Source: Bacteroidales bacterium (lineage in GTDB: Bacteria > Bacteroidota > Bacteroidia > Bacteroidales > P3). Taken from it: a DNA stretch of 64,000 bases. Positions 36,951-45,089 of the stretch are shown in pieces. Every line of letters starts with the position of its first letter. Within the stretch, counting starts at the first letter, position 1. The stretch is from positions 124,001-188,000 of the forward strand of contig JAGBOF010000007.1 in NCBI GenBank assembly GCA_017633985.1, in the 5' to 3' direction. Under the pieces are notes generated by a model that saw nothing but the letters and a program-made list of their open reading frames with translations, ran no database searches and had not been told where the DNA came from. Both the position numbers and the translations under genes were made by a program.

Positions 36951-37397
36951 TTAAGTAAGTAAATAATTCCCGTTTTTTTCAAACAAATGTTGCATAATGT
37001 GATTATCCCTGTGGGTGTCGGTTCTTATGTTATCGGTAAGATGAAAACAGTATTCCAGAATCTCTTTAAACACATTACAGTATTGAGGTAACTTACCAAG
37101 ACGGTGGATTACGTAATAAGGTTTGTTTTCATCAATCCAATCTCCGTCATATATGGTTTTGTAGGTTTCATCAGGCCCTTTAATGAAACTGAATACCGCA
37201 ACGGGATCGTTTTGTTTGTAAACCGTGTAATGATTACCCGAGTTTATGTCCTCAATTATTGTCTTACGGTCAGGATAACCGCAAGTCCATTGCAGATTAT
37301 TGCCCGAGAGCCGCATAATATCACGCCCCGAAGCAATAATCTGCATAATGGTGTCAATATTGCTTATATCTGACTTTTTTATGTTGTACATCGGCAA
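36951..37397 (-). CDS. GNAT-family N-acetyltransferase
   Basis: 148 aa. The fold is suggested by the N-terminal helix (SNIDTIMQIIASGRDIMRLSG) and VAVFSFIKGPDETYKTIYDGDW, then YYVIHRLGKLPQYCNVFKEILEYCF. The C-terminal HRDNHIMQHLFEKNGN matches the GNAT 'N-x-x-x-x-x-x-FEKNGF' turn. The acceptor is unknown. It ends the alpha/beta-hydrolase pair, 17 bases from the hydrolase stop, and is expressed in the same direction. Confidence 0.82.
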   Translation of the reverse strand: MPMYNIKKSDISNIDTIMQIIASGRDIMRLSGNNLQWTCGYPDRKTIIEDINSGNHYTVYKQNDPVAVFSFIKGPDETYKTIYDGDWIDENKPYYVIHRLGKLPQYCNVFKEILEYCFHLTDNIRTDTHRDNHIMQHLFEKNGNYLLT

Positions 37398-37414
37398 TTT
37401 TTAATTGCGGTCTC

Positions 37415-38485
37415 CTATTGAAGATACTTGTTAAAAAATTCTTCAATCTTATCAAACGGGATTTTATTCATGTTGTCGTACAAATCACAGTGTGTTGCGT
37501 CAGGAATAATCATCAATTGTTTGTTGTCTCCCTGCAATTTTTGGAACGCAGTCTCGCCCATATAGCGGCTGTGTGCCTTTTCGCCGTGAATAATCATAAC
37601 GGCGCTGCGTATTTCAGATGCATAATCCATCAAAGTAAAGTTAAGAAATGACATTGTTCCCGTTTTGTTCCAGCCTTCATTGGAATTAAGGCTTCGGGAG
37701 TGGTATCCGCGTTTGGTTTTATAGTAGTCATAATAGTCTTTTACGAATTGAGGGGCATCATCAGGCAAAGGATCTATCACACCTCCCGCTCTGTCGTAAC
37801 TGCCTGCCTTATAATCTTTGGTTCTTTGCTCATTAAGGGCTTTTCTTGCCTGATAACGTTTTTCTGGTGAGTCGTCAGCATCAAAATATCCCTTTGCAGC
37901 CATGCGGCTCATATCATACATCGTACTTACCACCGTTGCTTTGATACGGGTATCGATTGCAGCGGCGTTAATTGCCAACCCGCCCCATCCGCATATACCT
38001 ATAATGCCTATCTTTCCGCTGTCTACGCTGTCAAGATTGGATAAGAAATCAACGGCTGCGGAAAAATCTTCGGTATTTATATCAGGCGATGCCATATAAC
38101 GCGGAGTGCCCGAACTTTCTCCCGTAAACGACGGATCGAATGCAATGGTTAAAAAACCTTTTTCCGCCATTGTCTGGGCATAAAGTCCTGATGACTGTTC
38201 TTTTACCGCACCGAAAGGTCCGCTGACGGCAATTGCCGCCATTTTTCCGTTATGCTCTTTTGGTGAATACATATCTGCCGCCAAGGTTATACCGTAACGG
38301 TTTTTGAAAGTGACTTTCGTATGATTTACCTTGTCACTTTGCGGGAATACTTTGTCCCAATTTTGTACTAATTCCATATCTTCCGTATTTTTATCGTTAT
38401 TTCCTTTGTTTGAATTATTGTCCTGACTGCAGGAAAACATAACAGAAGTCACCAACATCGCAACTGCAAAAATTTTCTTATTCAT
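37415..38485 (-). CDS. Lipoprotein alpha/beta hydrolase
   Basis: 356 aa. MNKKIFAVAMLVTSVMFSCSQDN has a lipobox (MFSC). The hydrolase core has the nucleophile elbow IGICGWGGLAINAA, in which the residue is Cys, as in dienelactone hydrolase, where most alpha/beta hydrolases have Ser. The acid residue is probably in VMIIHGEKAH and the His in IPDATHCDLYDN. It is one of several similar enzymes in Bacteroides-type genomes annotated only as alpha/beta hydrolase; the substrate is unknown. Confidence 0.88.
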   Translation of the reverse strand: MNKKIFAVAMLVTSVMFSCSQDNNSNKGNNDKNTEDMELVQNWDKVFPQSDKVNHTKVTFKNRYGITLAADMYSPKEHNGKMAAIAVSGPFGAVKEQSSGLYAQTMAEKGFLTIAFDPSFTGESSGTPRYMASPDINTEDFSAAVDFLSNLDSVDSGKIGIIGICGWGGLAINAAAIDTRIKATVVSTMYDMSRMAAKGYFDADDSPEKRYQARKALNEQRTKDYKAGSYDRAGGVIDPLPDDAPQFVKDYYDYYKTKRGYHSRSLNSNEGWNKTGTMSFLNFTLMDYASEIRSAVMIIHGEKAHSRYMGETAFQKLQGDNKQLMIIPDATHCDLYDNMNKIPFDKIEEFFNKYLQ

Positions 38486-38592
38486 TTTCTAATCGTTTTT
38501 CTTATTTTGCAAAAGTAATACAATTATTTAATTTACCCAATACCTGTATTACAGATTTAATCTTAATGTCTGAACTACCAAAATTCCGTTTA

Positions 38593-39927
38593 TCAATAAT
38601 TATAACGTGATTGGTATTTTTTCAGAAGCGTTATCGCCAAAATAAGTGACAATATCTCAGCAACCCAAACCGAAAACCAAATACTCTGAGCCCCGAACAA
38701 CAACGGCAAAAGGAATACCGCCGAAGTTTCAAACACTAATGCGCGGACAGTTGAGATAACTGCCGAAACAAAACCGTTGTTCAGCGCCGTAAAGAACGAA
38801 GAAGCGTAGAAATTAAACCCTACTATTATATAAGATACGCCGTATATCATAAAGGCTTTGCGTGTCAGGGCAAAAAGTTGCGTATCGTAGCCGACAAACA
38901 GTTGTGCAAGCGGATAGGCAAGCAATTCCAAACAAACGGTAAGCAAAATGCCTAAGGCAAAAACTAATTTGACGCTTCTGTGAAACACATTCCTTAATTC
39001 CTTATGGTTTTTTGCTCCGTAGTTGTAGCTGATTATCGGGGCGGTACCTATTGCGTAGCCAAGGAATACGGCAAAGAAAATAAACTGTACGTACATTATC
39101 ACGCCGTATGCCGCAACCCCGTTTTCGCCGATGTATTTCATAAGTTGGAAATTATAACACATTGAAACAACAGAGCCTGATATGTTGGCAAAGAACTCAC
39201 TCATTCCGTTGTAAAGCGTTTGCAATAAAACTTTACCGTCAAAAGATGTCTTAACAAAGCGCAGCAATGAAGAATTAGGGAAAGAAAAATAAACCAACGG
39301 TATTAATCCGCCTGCCGCTTGCGAAACCGCCGTAGCAATTGCCGCTCCCGAAAGTCCCATATCCAAAACCACAATAAGCAAATAGTCCAATATGATATTC
39401 ATCACCCCTGCCACAACCGTAACCTGCAGTCCCAATCTCGGTTTTTCGGATGCCACGATAATAGGTTGAAACATATTTTGCAGGATAAAACAAGGCAGGG
39501 CAATAAGTATCAATCTCCCGTAATGCACGCAATATTTCACCATATCGCCTTGGGCTCCCAAAAATACGGCAACGTTTTCCAAAAAGACAATACCTAAAAC
39601 GGCGATAATGATTCCCGCAAAGAATCCGAAGATTGTTATCATTGAGAAAATACGGTTGGCTTTGCGTTTATCGCCTTCACCTATTGTTTTGGCAACCAGC
39701 GCACTTCCGCCCGTACCGAGCATAAATCCCAATACGCCGAGTAGCATTAAAAAAGGCATAATGAAGTTTACGGCGGCGAATTGCGTCTTGCCTACAAAAT
39801 TTGACACAAATATGCCGTCAATCACGCCGTATATGGACGTGAACACCATCATTATTATTGACGGAATGGTAAAACGAATCAGTTTTCTGTAACCGAAATT
39901 ATCCGAAAGTTGAATTGCCTTTGCCAT
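38593..39927 (-). CDS. MATE-family efflux transporter
   Basis: 444 aa with twelve hydrophobic segments in two pseudo-repeats (LIRFTIPSIIMMVFTSIYGVIDGIFVSNFVG; LQTLYNGMSEFFANISGSVVSMCYN). These are the MatE domains of Na+- or H+-coupled multidrug export. The central segment PIISYNYGAKNHKELRNVFHRSVKL is typical. The substrate is unknown. It is expressed alone, 537 bases downstream of the AraC gene's stop at 40464. Confidence 0.93.
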   Translation of the reverse strand: MAKAIQLSDNFGYRKLIRFTIPSIIMMVFTSIYGVIDGIFVSNFVGKTQFAAVNFIMPFLMLLGVLGFMLGTGGSALVAKTIGEGDKRKANRIFSMITIFGFFAGIIIAVLGIVFLENVAVFLGAQGDMVKYCVHYGRLILIALPCFILQNMFQPIIVASEKPRLGLQVTVVAGVMNIILDYLLIVVLDMGLSGAAIATAVSQAAGGLIPLVYFSFPNSSLLRFVKTSFDGKVLLQTLYNGMSEFFANISGSVVSMCYNFQLMKYIGENGVAAYGVIMYVQFIFFAVFLGYAIGTAPIISYNYGAKNHKELRNVFHRSVKLVFALGILLTVCLELLAYPLAQLFVGYDTQLFALTRKAFMIYGVSYIIVGFNFYASSFFTALNNGFVSAVISTVRALVFETSAVFLLPLLFGAQSIWFSVWVAEILSLILAITLLKKYQSRYNY

Positions 39928-40088
39928 AAAGTGATTTCAGTCTGTTTTTTACTCAATTAGCTTCAATACCTTGCAACAAATTTGCAAAGATACGCAAATT
40001 AAACCGAACAACATATTATACGTAACCGTTTTAGCTATATGCAACCGCCTTAATACAACTATCCGCAACATTATCTTCACATTTTACT

Positions 40089-40362
40089 GCCGCCAAAGGG
40101 CGTGTTATTTTTGCCCCACCGCGTTTTACTGCTGTTTTATTTCGTCTTATCTTTGCTTTATTACGTTTTACCGTTGCCTTACGACATGTTGCTGCCGCCA
40201 ATTGGCGTGTTATTTCCGCCCCATCGCATATTATTTTGAAAAAAACCCTTTTTTTGATGTAAAAAAACTGTTTTTTTGATCCGAAAAAACCCTTTTTTTC
40301 AGATTAATCTGCGACGGGGCAAAATTTTGATGCGATAAAGCGGGAATCAGTCGAAATAAGGC
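40089..40362. repeat. Extended 21-bp module array around triple-hairpin element, copy 4
   Basis: About 13 consecutive 21-bp modules. GCCGCCAAAGGGCGTGTTATT-like units come first, then six intermediate units, then the TIR-bounded 103-bp element (40218-40320; GCCCCATCGCA ... CGGGGC) with its A7-CCC-T7, A7-CTG-T7 and A6-CCC-T7 palindromes. AAAATTTTGATGCG and GGGAATCAGTCG units follow. It is homologous along its length to 42467-42739. It fills most of the 537-base gap between MATE and AraC. Confidence 0.8.
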
Positions 40363-40463
40363 GGAATTATTTTATATAAACGCAATCAGTATCTACCGCA
40401 TTAATGCCCGAAAATGCCAATCGGTAAGGTCGTTTTGCGGTAAAATTTTTGAAACTAGCCGTT

Positions 40464-41378
40464 TTACTTCCGTATTTGCAGGGATAATTGTTTGCGGAAC
40501 TCTGTCGGCGACAGTGATGTGTAGTGTTTGAAAAATTTTGCGAAGGTTACCGAATCCGGAAACTGCATTGAATTGCTTATCTCGTTGATCGTGCGGTTTG
40601 TGTATTGCAGCTGTTGTTTTATTATGCGGATTGTGATTTCGTGAATGACGTTTGACGGACTTTTGCCGCCTGCTTGTTTGACGGCAAAGCAAAGATGTTT
40701 CGGCGTTATGTGCATTTGCCTTGCGAAAAAGGCAACCGTGCGTTGTTTCCCTTCGTATTGATTGACCAAGGTGAGAAACTTTTTCAGTATATAGTCGTTG
40801 CTGGAAAACACTTCGTGGTAATCTTTGTCCGAAATCTCCGTTTGGTTGATTATTGTCATGTGTTCAAACAGAAAAAGGTTTAAAAGATTTTTCATTTTGC
40901 CCTCATGCAATTCGTTTTCCTTGTCCCGCATATAACAAAGTGCGAGTTTGAACAAATGATTAAGCGTCTGCATACTTTTTTGCGGCAATTTGATAACAGG
41001 ATGCTTGCTTACATAATGAATAATACTCCAAATATTGTTGTAAAGCGTGATGTTACTGCCCGCAAATTCGGTTGCGTAAAGCATAATCAACGCTTTGGAA
41101 TTCTTATCTGTGATTTCAATATCCGAAATATCCTTAACGGAGTGGTAAATCATACAATTGCTTTTCAAAATCTGCTTTTCGCCTCTGAAAATCACGCTGA
41201 TTGTCCCGTTTAAACACACAATGACCACCCGCACTTCGCAAGAAAATCTTTTGCAATGCTCATTAAATGCCGTCAAATCATTACTTATTAAAATATTCCC
41301 GTCAAACAACACCATAAGTTGAAGTAATTTTCCTGCAAAATTAAGAAAAAACATCTTCTTGTCATGTAATTTTAACAT
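40464..41378 (-). CDS. AraC-family transcription regulator
   Basis: 304 aa. The N-terminal part is a cupin-like sensor (IVCLNGTISVIFRGEKQILKSNCMIYH). The C-terminal DNA-binding domain has FFARQMHITPKHLCFAVKQAGGKSPSNVIHEITIRI and NEISNSMQFPDSVTFAKFFKHYTSLSPTEFRKQL. It may control the MATE gene next to it or the redox genes nearby, but nothing proves this. Confidence 0.92.
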   Translation of the reverse strand: MLKLHDKKMFFLNFAGKLLQLMVLFDGNILISNDLTAFNEHCKRFSCEVRVVIVCLNGTISVIFRGEKQILKSNCMIYHSVKDISDIEITDKNSKALIMLYATEFAGSNITLYNNIWSIIHYVSKHPVIKLPQKSMQTLNHLFKLALCYMRDKENELHEGKMKNLLNLFLFEHMTIINQTEISDKDYHEVFSSNDYILKKFLTLVNQYEGKQRTVAFFARQMHITPKHLCFAVKQAGGKSPSNVIHEITIRIIKQQLQYTNRTINEISNSMQFPDSVTFAKFFKHYTSLSPTEFRKQLSLQIRK

Positions 41379-41475
41379 AAAATGCAGTCAAAAGTTCGTA
41401 TTGCGTGATGTCGGTTATGTCTAATGAGAAGTGAATTGATTATTTTTGCAATTCGTTTGTTTTTCTTGCATTTGT

Positions 41476-42453
41476 ATGGCGGTAAATAGTAAATATAATA
41501 TAAGGAATATCGGTCTTGCGGTTGTGCTATGGCTTTTTGCGGTGAATTTATCTGCAAACAATTCGGCGGATTCCGTAAAAAGCAAAGCAAATTCGCATTT
41601 CAAAGGCACGTCTTTACAAATCAATTACGAGAAAACGCCTGACGGAACATTTACGCTTAAAAAGGACAAAACGAAATACGCAAGTGGTAAAACAGAAGCG
41701 TATAATAAACTGAAATTAAACCTTTCCGTTCCGCTATTTACTTATAAAAAATTCCGCTTTTCACTTTCCGCCAAATACACTTCGCTTGACAATAATTTCA
41801 TTGCGGACAACGGTTTTGTACAACGTATAGACAATTTGGGATTATCGCAAAAGCATAAAGATTTATTCGGTTTAAATCTGAACATATTCGGGAACACCAA
41901 GTTGTTTAACCATAATGTTTATATAATGGGGCTTGTCAATGCGGAGGCATGCAGTTTCGGTTTCGGCAGATGTACAGGCATTGCAACCGTTATGTATAAT
42001 ATTAAAGAGAACCGCAGACTTGCTTTCGGTTTAGGTGCAGTTGTGCTGATAAATACCTTTTCGCCGTTTCCTATATACCCTCTTGTCACGTTCAGATATA
42101 ATTTCAGCGAAAAACTGCTGCTTAACGTTACGCCACCTATGCTCAATCTGGTTTTCAGATATGACAAAAACAACACGTTTTCGCTTGGCAGCATGATAGA
42201 CAGCGACAATTTCTTTATCAAAACGCAGAATGAAGATCTGCCTTCGCTGTGCCGTTACAGCAAATGCTTATTTAAAGGCTATGTTTCGTATGAAAGGCGG
42301 TTCAAATCATCATTTTCTTTTCATATAGAGGGAGGTTGCCAAACTGCAATGTCGGCTTACATCAGCGGTAAGAACGGACACAAACGCTATATCACTCAAA
42401 ATTCCGACCTTTTGCCGTATTTCAATATCGGATTGCGGTATACGGTCAGATAA
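41476..42453 (+). CDS. Outer-membrane beta-barrel protein (DUF6268-like)
   Basis: 325 aa. From MAVNSKYNIRN a signal peptide (IGLAVVLWLFAVNLSA) leads to a beta-rich protein with alternating hydrophobic strands (LKLNLSVPLFTYKKFRFSLSAKYTSLDNNFI; LFGLNLNIFGNTKLFNHNVYIMGL) and a C-terminal strand ending LPYFNIGLRYTVR, as for barrel proteins assembled by BAM. It resembles DUF6268 barrels. The frame upstream to 41446 begins only with TTG, so I use the ATG at 41476. It is divergent from the AraC gene and immediately followed by array copy 5. Confidence 0.8.
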   Translation: MAVNSKYNIRNIGLAVVLWLFAVNLSANNSADSVKSKANSHFKGTSLQINYEKTPDGTFTLKKDKTKYASGKTEAYNKLKLNLSVPLFTYKKFRFSLSAKYTSLDNNFIADNGFVQRIDNLGLSQKHKDLFGLNLNIFGNTKLFNHNVYIMGLVNAEACSFGFGRCTGIATVMYNIKENRRLAFGLGAVVLINTFSPFPIYPLVTFRYNFSEKLLLNVTPPMLNLVFRYDKNNTFSLGSMIDSDNFFIKTQNEDLPSLCRYSKCLFKGYVSYERRFKSSFSFHIEGGCQTAMSAYISGKNGHKRYITQNSDLLPYFNIGLRYTVR

Positions 42454-42466
42454 ACCGCATTTTACT

Positions 42467-42739
42467 GCCGCCGAAGGGCGTTTTATCCTTGTTTTATTAC
42501 GTTTTATCGTCGCTTTACCGCTTTCTGCTGCCGCCTTACCGTATGTTACTGCTGCCGATTGGCGTGCTATTTCTGCCCCGTCGCATATTATTTTGAAAAA
42601 ACCCTTTTTTTGATGTAAAAAAACTGTTTTTTTGATACGAAAAAACCCTTTTTTTCAGATTAATGTGCGACGGGGCAAAATTTTGTCGCGATAAGGCAAA
42701 ATTATTTCGCAATAAAGCGGGAATCCGTTGCAATAAGGC
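42467..42739. repeat. Extended 21-bp module array around triple-hairpin element, copy 5 (13 units)
   Basis: Thirteen contiguous 21-bp units with no slip, starting 14 bases after the barrel gene's stop. Units 1 and 5 are GCCGCCGAAGGGCG and GCTGCCGATTGGCG types. Unit 6 begins the TIR element (42575-42676; GCCCCGTCGCA ... GTGCGACGGGGC). Units 7-9 are A6/7-NNN-T7 palindromes. Units 11-13 are AAAATTTTGTCGCG, AAAATTATTTCGCAAT and GGGAATCCGTTGC. It is homologous to 40089-40362. Confidence 0.85.
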
Positions 42740-42792
42740 GGCGGTAATGCGTATGTTTAAGACTTGTTTTTGGGATATTGCTTACACAAAAC

Positions 42793-44169
42793 TTAATTCA
42801 ATTTCCTGAAAATCTTGCTTAAATCGCCGTAATTGAGTGCTTGCATGTCTATCAACCGCAAATCTTTGACCATATCGGCGGTTGATTGCTTGTATTTGAG
42901 GAAATGTTCCGTTTTGATGTGACTTTGATACGCCGCTTCGCCTCTGTAAATCTCCAAAATACGCAAATGATTCGGTTTTTCCTTAATCCGCATCGGCAAA
43001 AGGCAGATTACGCCTTTTTCTTTGTCCATTGAAACGGTTGCGATGTCCTTCGCTCTCTGTAAATACTCATCCAATCGGTCGTGCTCCACCTCTATTTCCG
43101 CTATCCTGACAATTAAATTCTCCGCAATGTCATAATGTGCCGTTTTTGTCATGTTTCCGTTTAACAAATTGCGGGCATTTTCGCTTAAAATCATCTTTGC
43201 GTACGGCGAAAGCATGAAATCTTCCTGCAAATCCTTGCGTAATTTATTTGCGTTGCCCGTTAAAACGTTGGCATCGGCATACGGGTAGTCCGAACCGTAG
43301 AGAATGCGGTCTACGGTGGTGATTTGCAACATTGTTTTGATAATCTCCACCGACGTATTGCCCGCCAAATCAAACCAAAGGCAGTCTAAATTCTTTTGGA
43401 AGTCAATTTCATCCATCAAACCCCTGCTTTTGAATATCGGATAAACGTTTTGCATCCTTTTTATGGCAAGAGGCAGATACGCACCGCTGTGAGGAACGAC
43501 TATTTTCACATTATTGTACCGTGCCAAGACATTCCGCGCTATCATATTGCATACGGCACGCGATGTTTCGGCAGGATATTCATACAAAGCCAACGGTAAA
43601 GAATTTATTAACTGCTTTGGATAGTTTGAAGGGCGGTGCGGATGGATTATTATCAGCGCTTTGTATTCGTTAAGCACCGAAAAAACAGTATCCAATGCCT
43701 CATCACCCAAATATTGTCCGCAAACATTGGTCGCAAGCTTCACTCCGTCGGCGTGCAATGTGTCAAAAACATAACGAATCTCCTTTATAGCGGCATCAAC
43801 ATCGGGCAGAGGAAGCGCAGCACAGAAAAGAAATTTTCCGTTTGACTTTTTCTTCAGCTCGGCACAGTAATCGTTGAACTTTCTTACCTCTTTAATTGTT
43901 TGATTTATGTTGCCGAAATACGGATGCGGGGCAACCATTGTCAGAACAGAGGTTTCAATGCCCGCTTTTTGCATAAATTCCAGATGTTTCTCCATATCCC
44001 ACGACGGAATAGGGAATCCCTCGTCCAAAAGTGCGTCATTATCTTTTAAAAACGACAGATAATCCTGCGTAATTATGTGACTGTGTAAATCAATTATGCT
44101 TTGACCGCATGCGTTTGCCATAATACCTGCTGCAAATAACAAATTAAAAATCCAATACTTTACTTTCAT
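42793..44169 (-). CDS. Exported amidohydrolase fused to antibiotic-biosynthesis-monooxygenase-like domain
   Basis: 458 aa. The signal peptide MKVKYWIFNLLFAAGIMANACG has a Cys that could be a lipobox. The amidohydrolase_2 barrel starts with the metal-site motif DLHSHI, then IIIHPHRPSNYP, IVVPHSGAYL and ILYGSDYPYAD. After about residue 340 comes an ABM domain (LIVRIAEIEVEHDRLDEYL; YRGEAAYQSHIKTEHFLKY), related to quinol monooxygenases. Decarboxylase-type amidohydrolases act on aromatic acids, so an aromatic substrate is possible. The fusion is uncommon. Confidence 0.87.
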   Translation of the reverse strand: MKVKYWIFNLLFAAGIMANACGQSIIDLHSHIITQDYLSFLKDNDALLDEGFPIPSWDMEKHLEFMQKAGIETSVLTMVAPHPYFGNINQTIKEVRKFNDYCAELKKKSNGKFLFCAALPLPDVDAAIKEIRYVFDTLHADGVKLATNVCGQYLGDEALDTVFSVLNEYKALIIIHPHRPSNYPKQLINSLPLALYEYPAETSRAVCNMIARNVLARYNNVKIVVPHSGAYLPLAIKRMQNVYPIFKSRGLMDEIDFQKNLDCLWFDLAGNTSVEIIKTMLQITTVDRILYGSDYPYADANVLTGNANKLRKDLQEDFMLSPYAKMILSENARNLLNGNMTKTAHYDIAENLIVRIAEIEVEHDRLDEYLQRAKDIATVSMDKEKGVICLLPMRIKEKPNHLRILEIYRGEAAYQSHIKTEHFLKYKQSTADMVKDLRLIDMQALNYGDLSKIFRKLN

Positions 44170-44211
44170 TCTGCAAAGTTATGAAAAAATAAGATAATGA
44201 TACAAACCGCG

Positions 44212-44274
44212 AAAATAAAGCGGCGTTTTATTTCAGTGAAACGGCGTTTGAGTAAAATAAAAAGTTGTTTTATT
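44212..44274. repeat. 21-bp module array E (3 units)
   Basis: Three contiguous 21-bp units at 44212, 44233 and 44254 (AAAGCGGCGTTTTATT, GAAACGGCGTTTGAGT, AAAAGTTGTTTTATT). The array lies between the amidohydrolase start and the flavodoxin operon terminator. Confidence 0.78.
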
Positions 44275-44317
44275 TCTACAAAAAGATATGTCCAGATTAT
44301 AAAGTATAAAAATAAAA

Positions 44318-44343
44318 GCACATAAAGCTATTACTTTATGTGC
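44318..44343 (-). terminator. Terminator of the seven-gene peroxide-response-like operon
   Basis: GCACATAAAG (44318-44327) and CTTTATGTGC (44334-44343) form a 10-bp perfect stem with a 6-nt loop. On the minus strand it is followed by TTTTATTTTTAT. It lies 35 bases after the flavodoxin stop. Confidence 0.88.
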
Positions 44344-44378
44344 AATGGTTAAACAACAAATGTAAAATTACAAACAAA

Positions 44379-44789
44379 TTATATTTTAAGGTTTTTTATG
44401 AAATTTTCTAAGTCTTTTAAATCATTATTGTCAGGATGTCCTCTGTGCATAAGCGTAAATTGTCCTCTGCAATGAAATTCCCGCTCATCAACGTGCAATC
44501 CTTGTTTTTCCAACAGTGATTTTACCTGCGGATATGATGATGTCAGAATAGCAGATGAAGAAAAACAAATGACATTCTTTATCTTTTCTTTATCCAATGA
44601 AGCAATGAATTTCTTAACATTGTTGTCTATTCCCGCAGCATATACAGCTGAGCCAAGGAAAAGAACATCTACCGGTTCGTTTATCGGATTATCCGTTGTC
44701 AATGCCTTAACTCCAACGGTTTTTTCTATAACTTGTGCCATTTTTTTCATATGTCCCGTCTTTGAATAGTATCTTATTGCCGCTTTCAT
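44379..44789 (-). CDS. Flavodoxin-domain protein
   Basis: 136 aa. The FMN phosphate loop is AIRYYSKTGHMKKMAQVIEK. VDVLFLGSAVYAAGIDNNVKKFIASL and FSSSAILTSSYPQVKSLLEKQGL follow as the remaining Rossmann strands. It is shorter than FldA and lacks the long-chain insertion. As the last gene of the ferritin-to-flavodoxin operon (13-base gap to the small membrane gene), it may deliver electrons to a peroxide-detoxifying step or to the radical SAM enzyme. Confidence 0.85.
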   Translation of the reverse strand: MKAAIRYYSKTGHMKKMAQVIEKTVGVKALTTDNPINEPVDVLFLGSAVYAAGIDNNVKKFIASLDKEKIKNVICFSSSAILTSSYPQVKSLLEKQGLHVDEREFHCRGQFTLMHRGHPDNNDLKDLENFIKNLKI

Positions 44790-44802
44790 GTTTTTTTACT
44801 GT

Positions 44803-45066
44803 TTATTTATTTGTTTTATATTTTATAACTTGTTTAATCCGTTTAATGCCTTCAACTCCTAAAATAGTAATACCGCCGTACTGAAAAGTCTTGGCTAATC
44901 CGAACAAAACAATCCATAATATCCCTTTTGCCTTGACACTTATTGGCAGTGCCATCTGTACAAAGGAAAGAATATAAAAAGGAATACACATCACCAATAC
45001 TATAACTCCCGTACGGAATGACAGTCTCTGTAATTTTTCTTTTATTTTCAGCAAAATCCTTTTCAT
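44803..45066 (-). CDS. Small two-helix membrane protein
   Basis: 87 aa with a basic N-terminus (MKRILLKIKEKLQRLS) and two hydrophobic segments (TGVIVLVMCIPFYILSFVQMALPI; ILWIVLFGLAKTFQYGGITILGV), ending in a basic tail. I do not recognise a family. The position, 23 bases after the radical SAM gene and 13 before the flavodoxin, supports a real gene in the operon. The radical SAM enzyme could act in the same pathway, but that is a guess. Confidence 0.75.
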   Translation of the reverse strand: MKRILLKIKEKLQRLSFRTGVIVLVMCIPFYILSFVQMALPISVKAKGILWIVLFGLAKTFQYGGITILGVEGIKRIKQVIKYKTNK

Positions 45067-45089
45067 ATTACAGTCCCATACATTGTACC

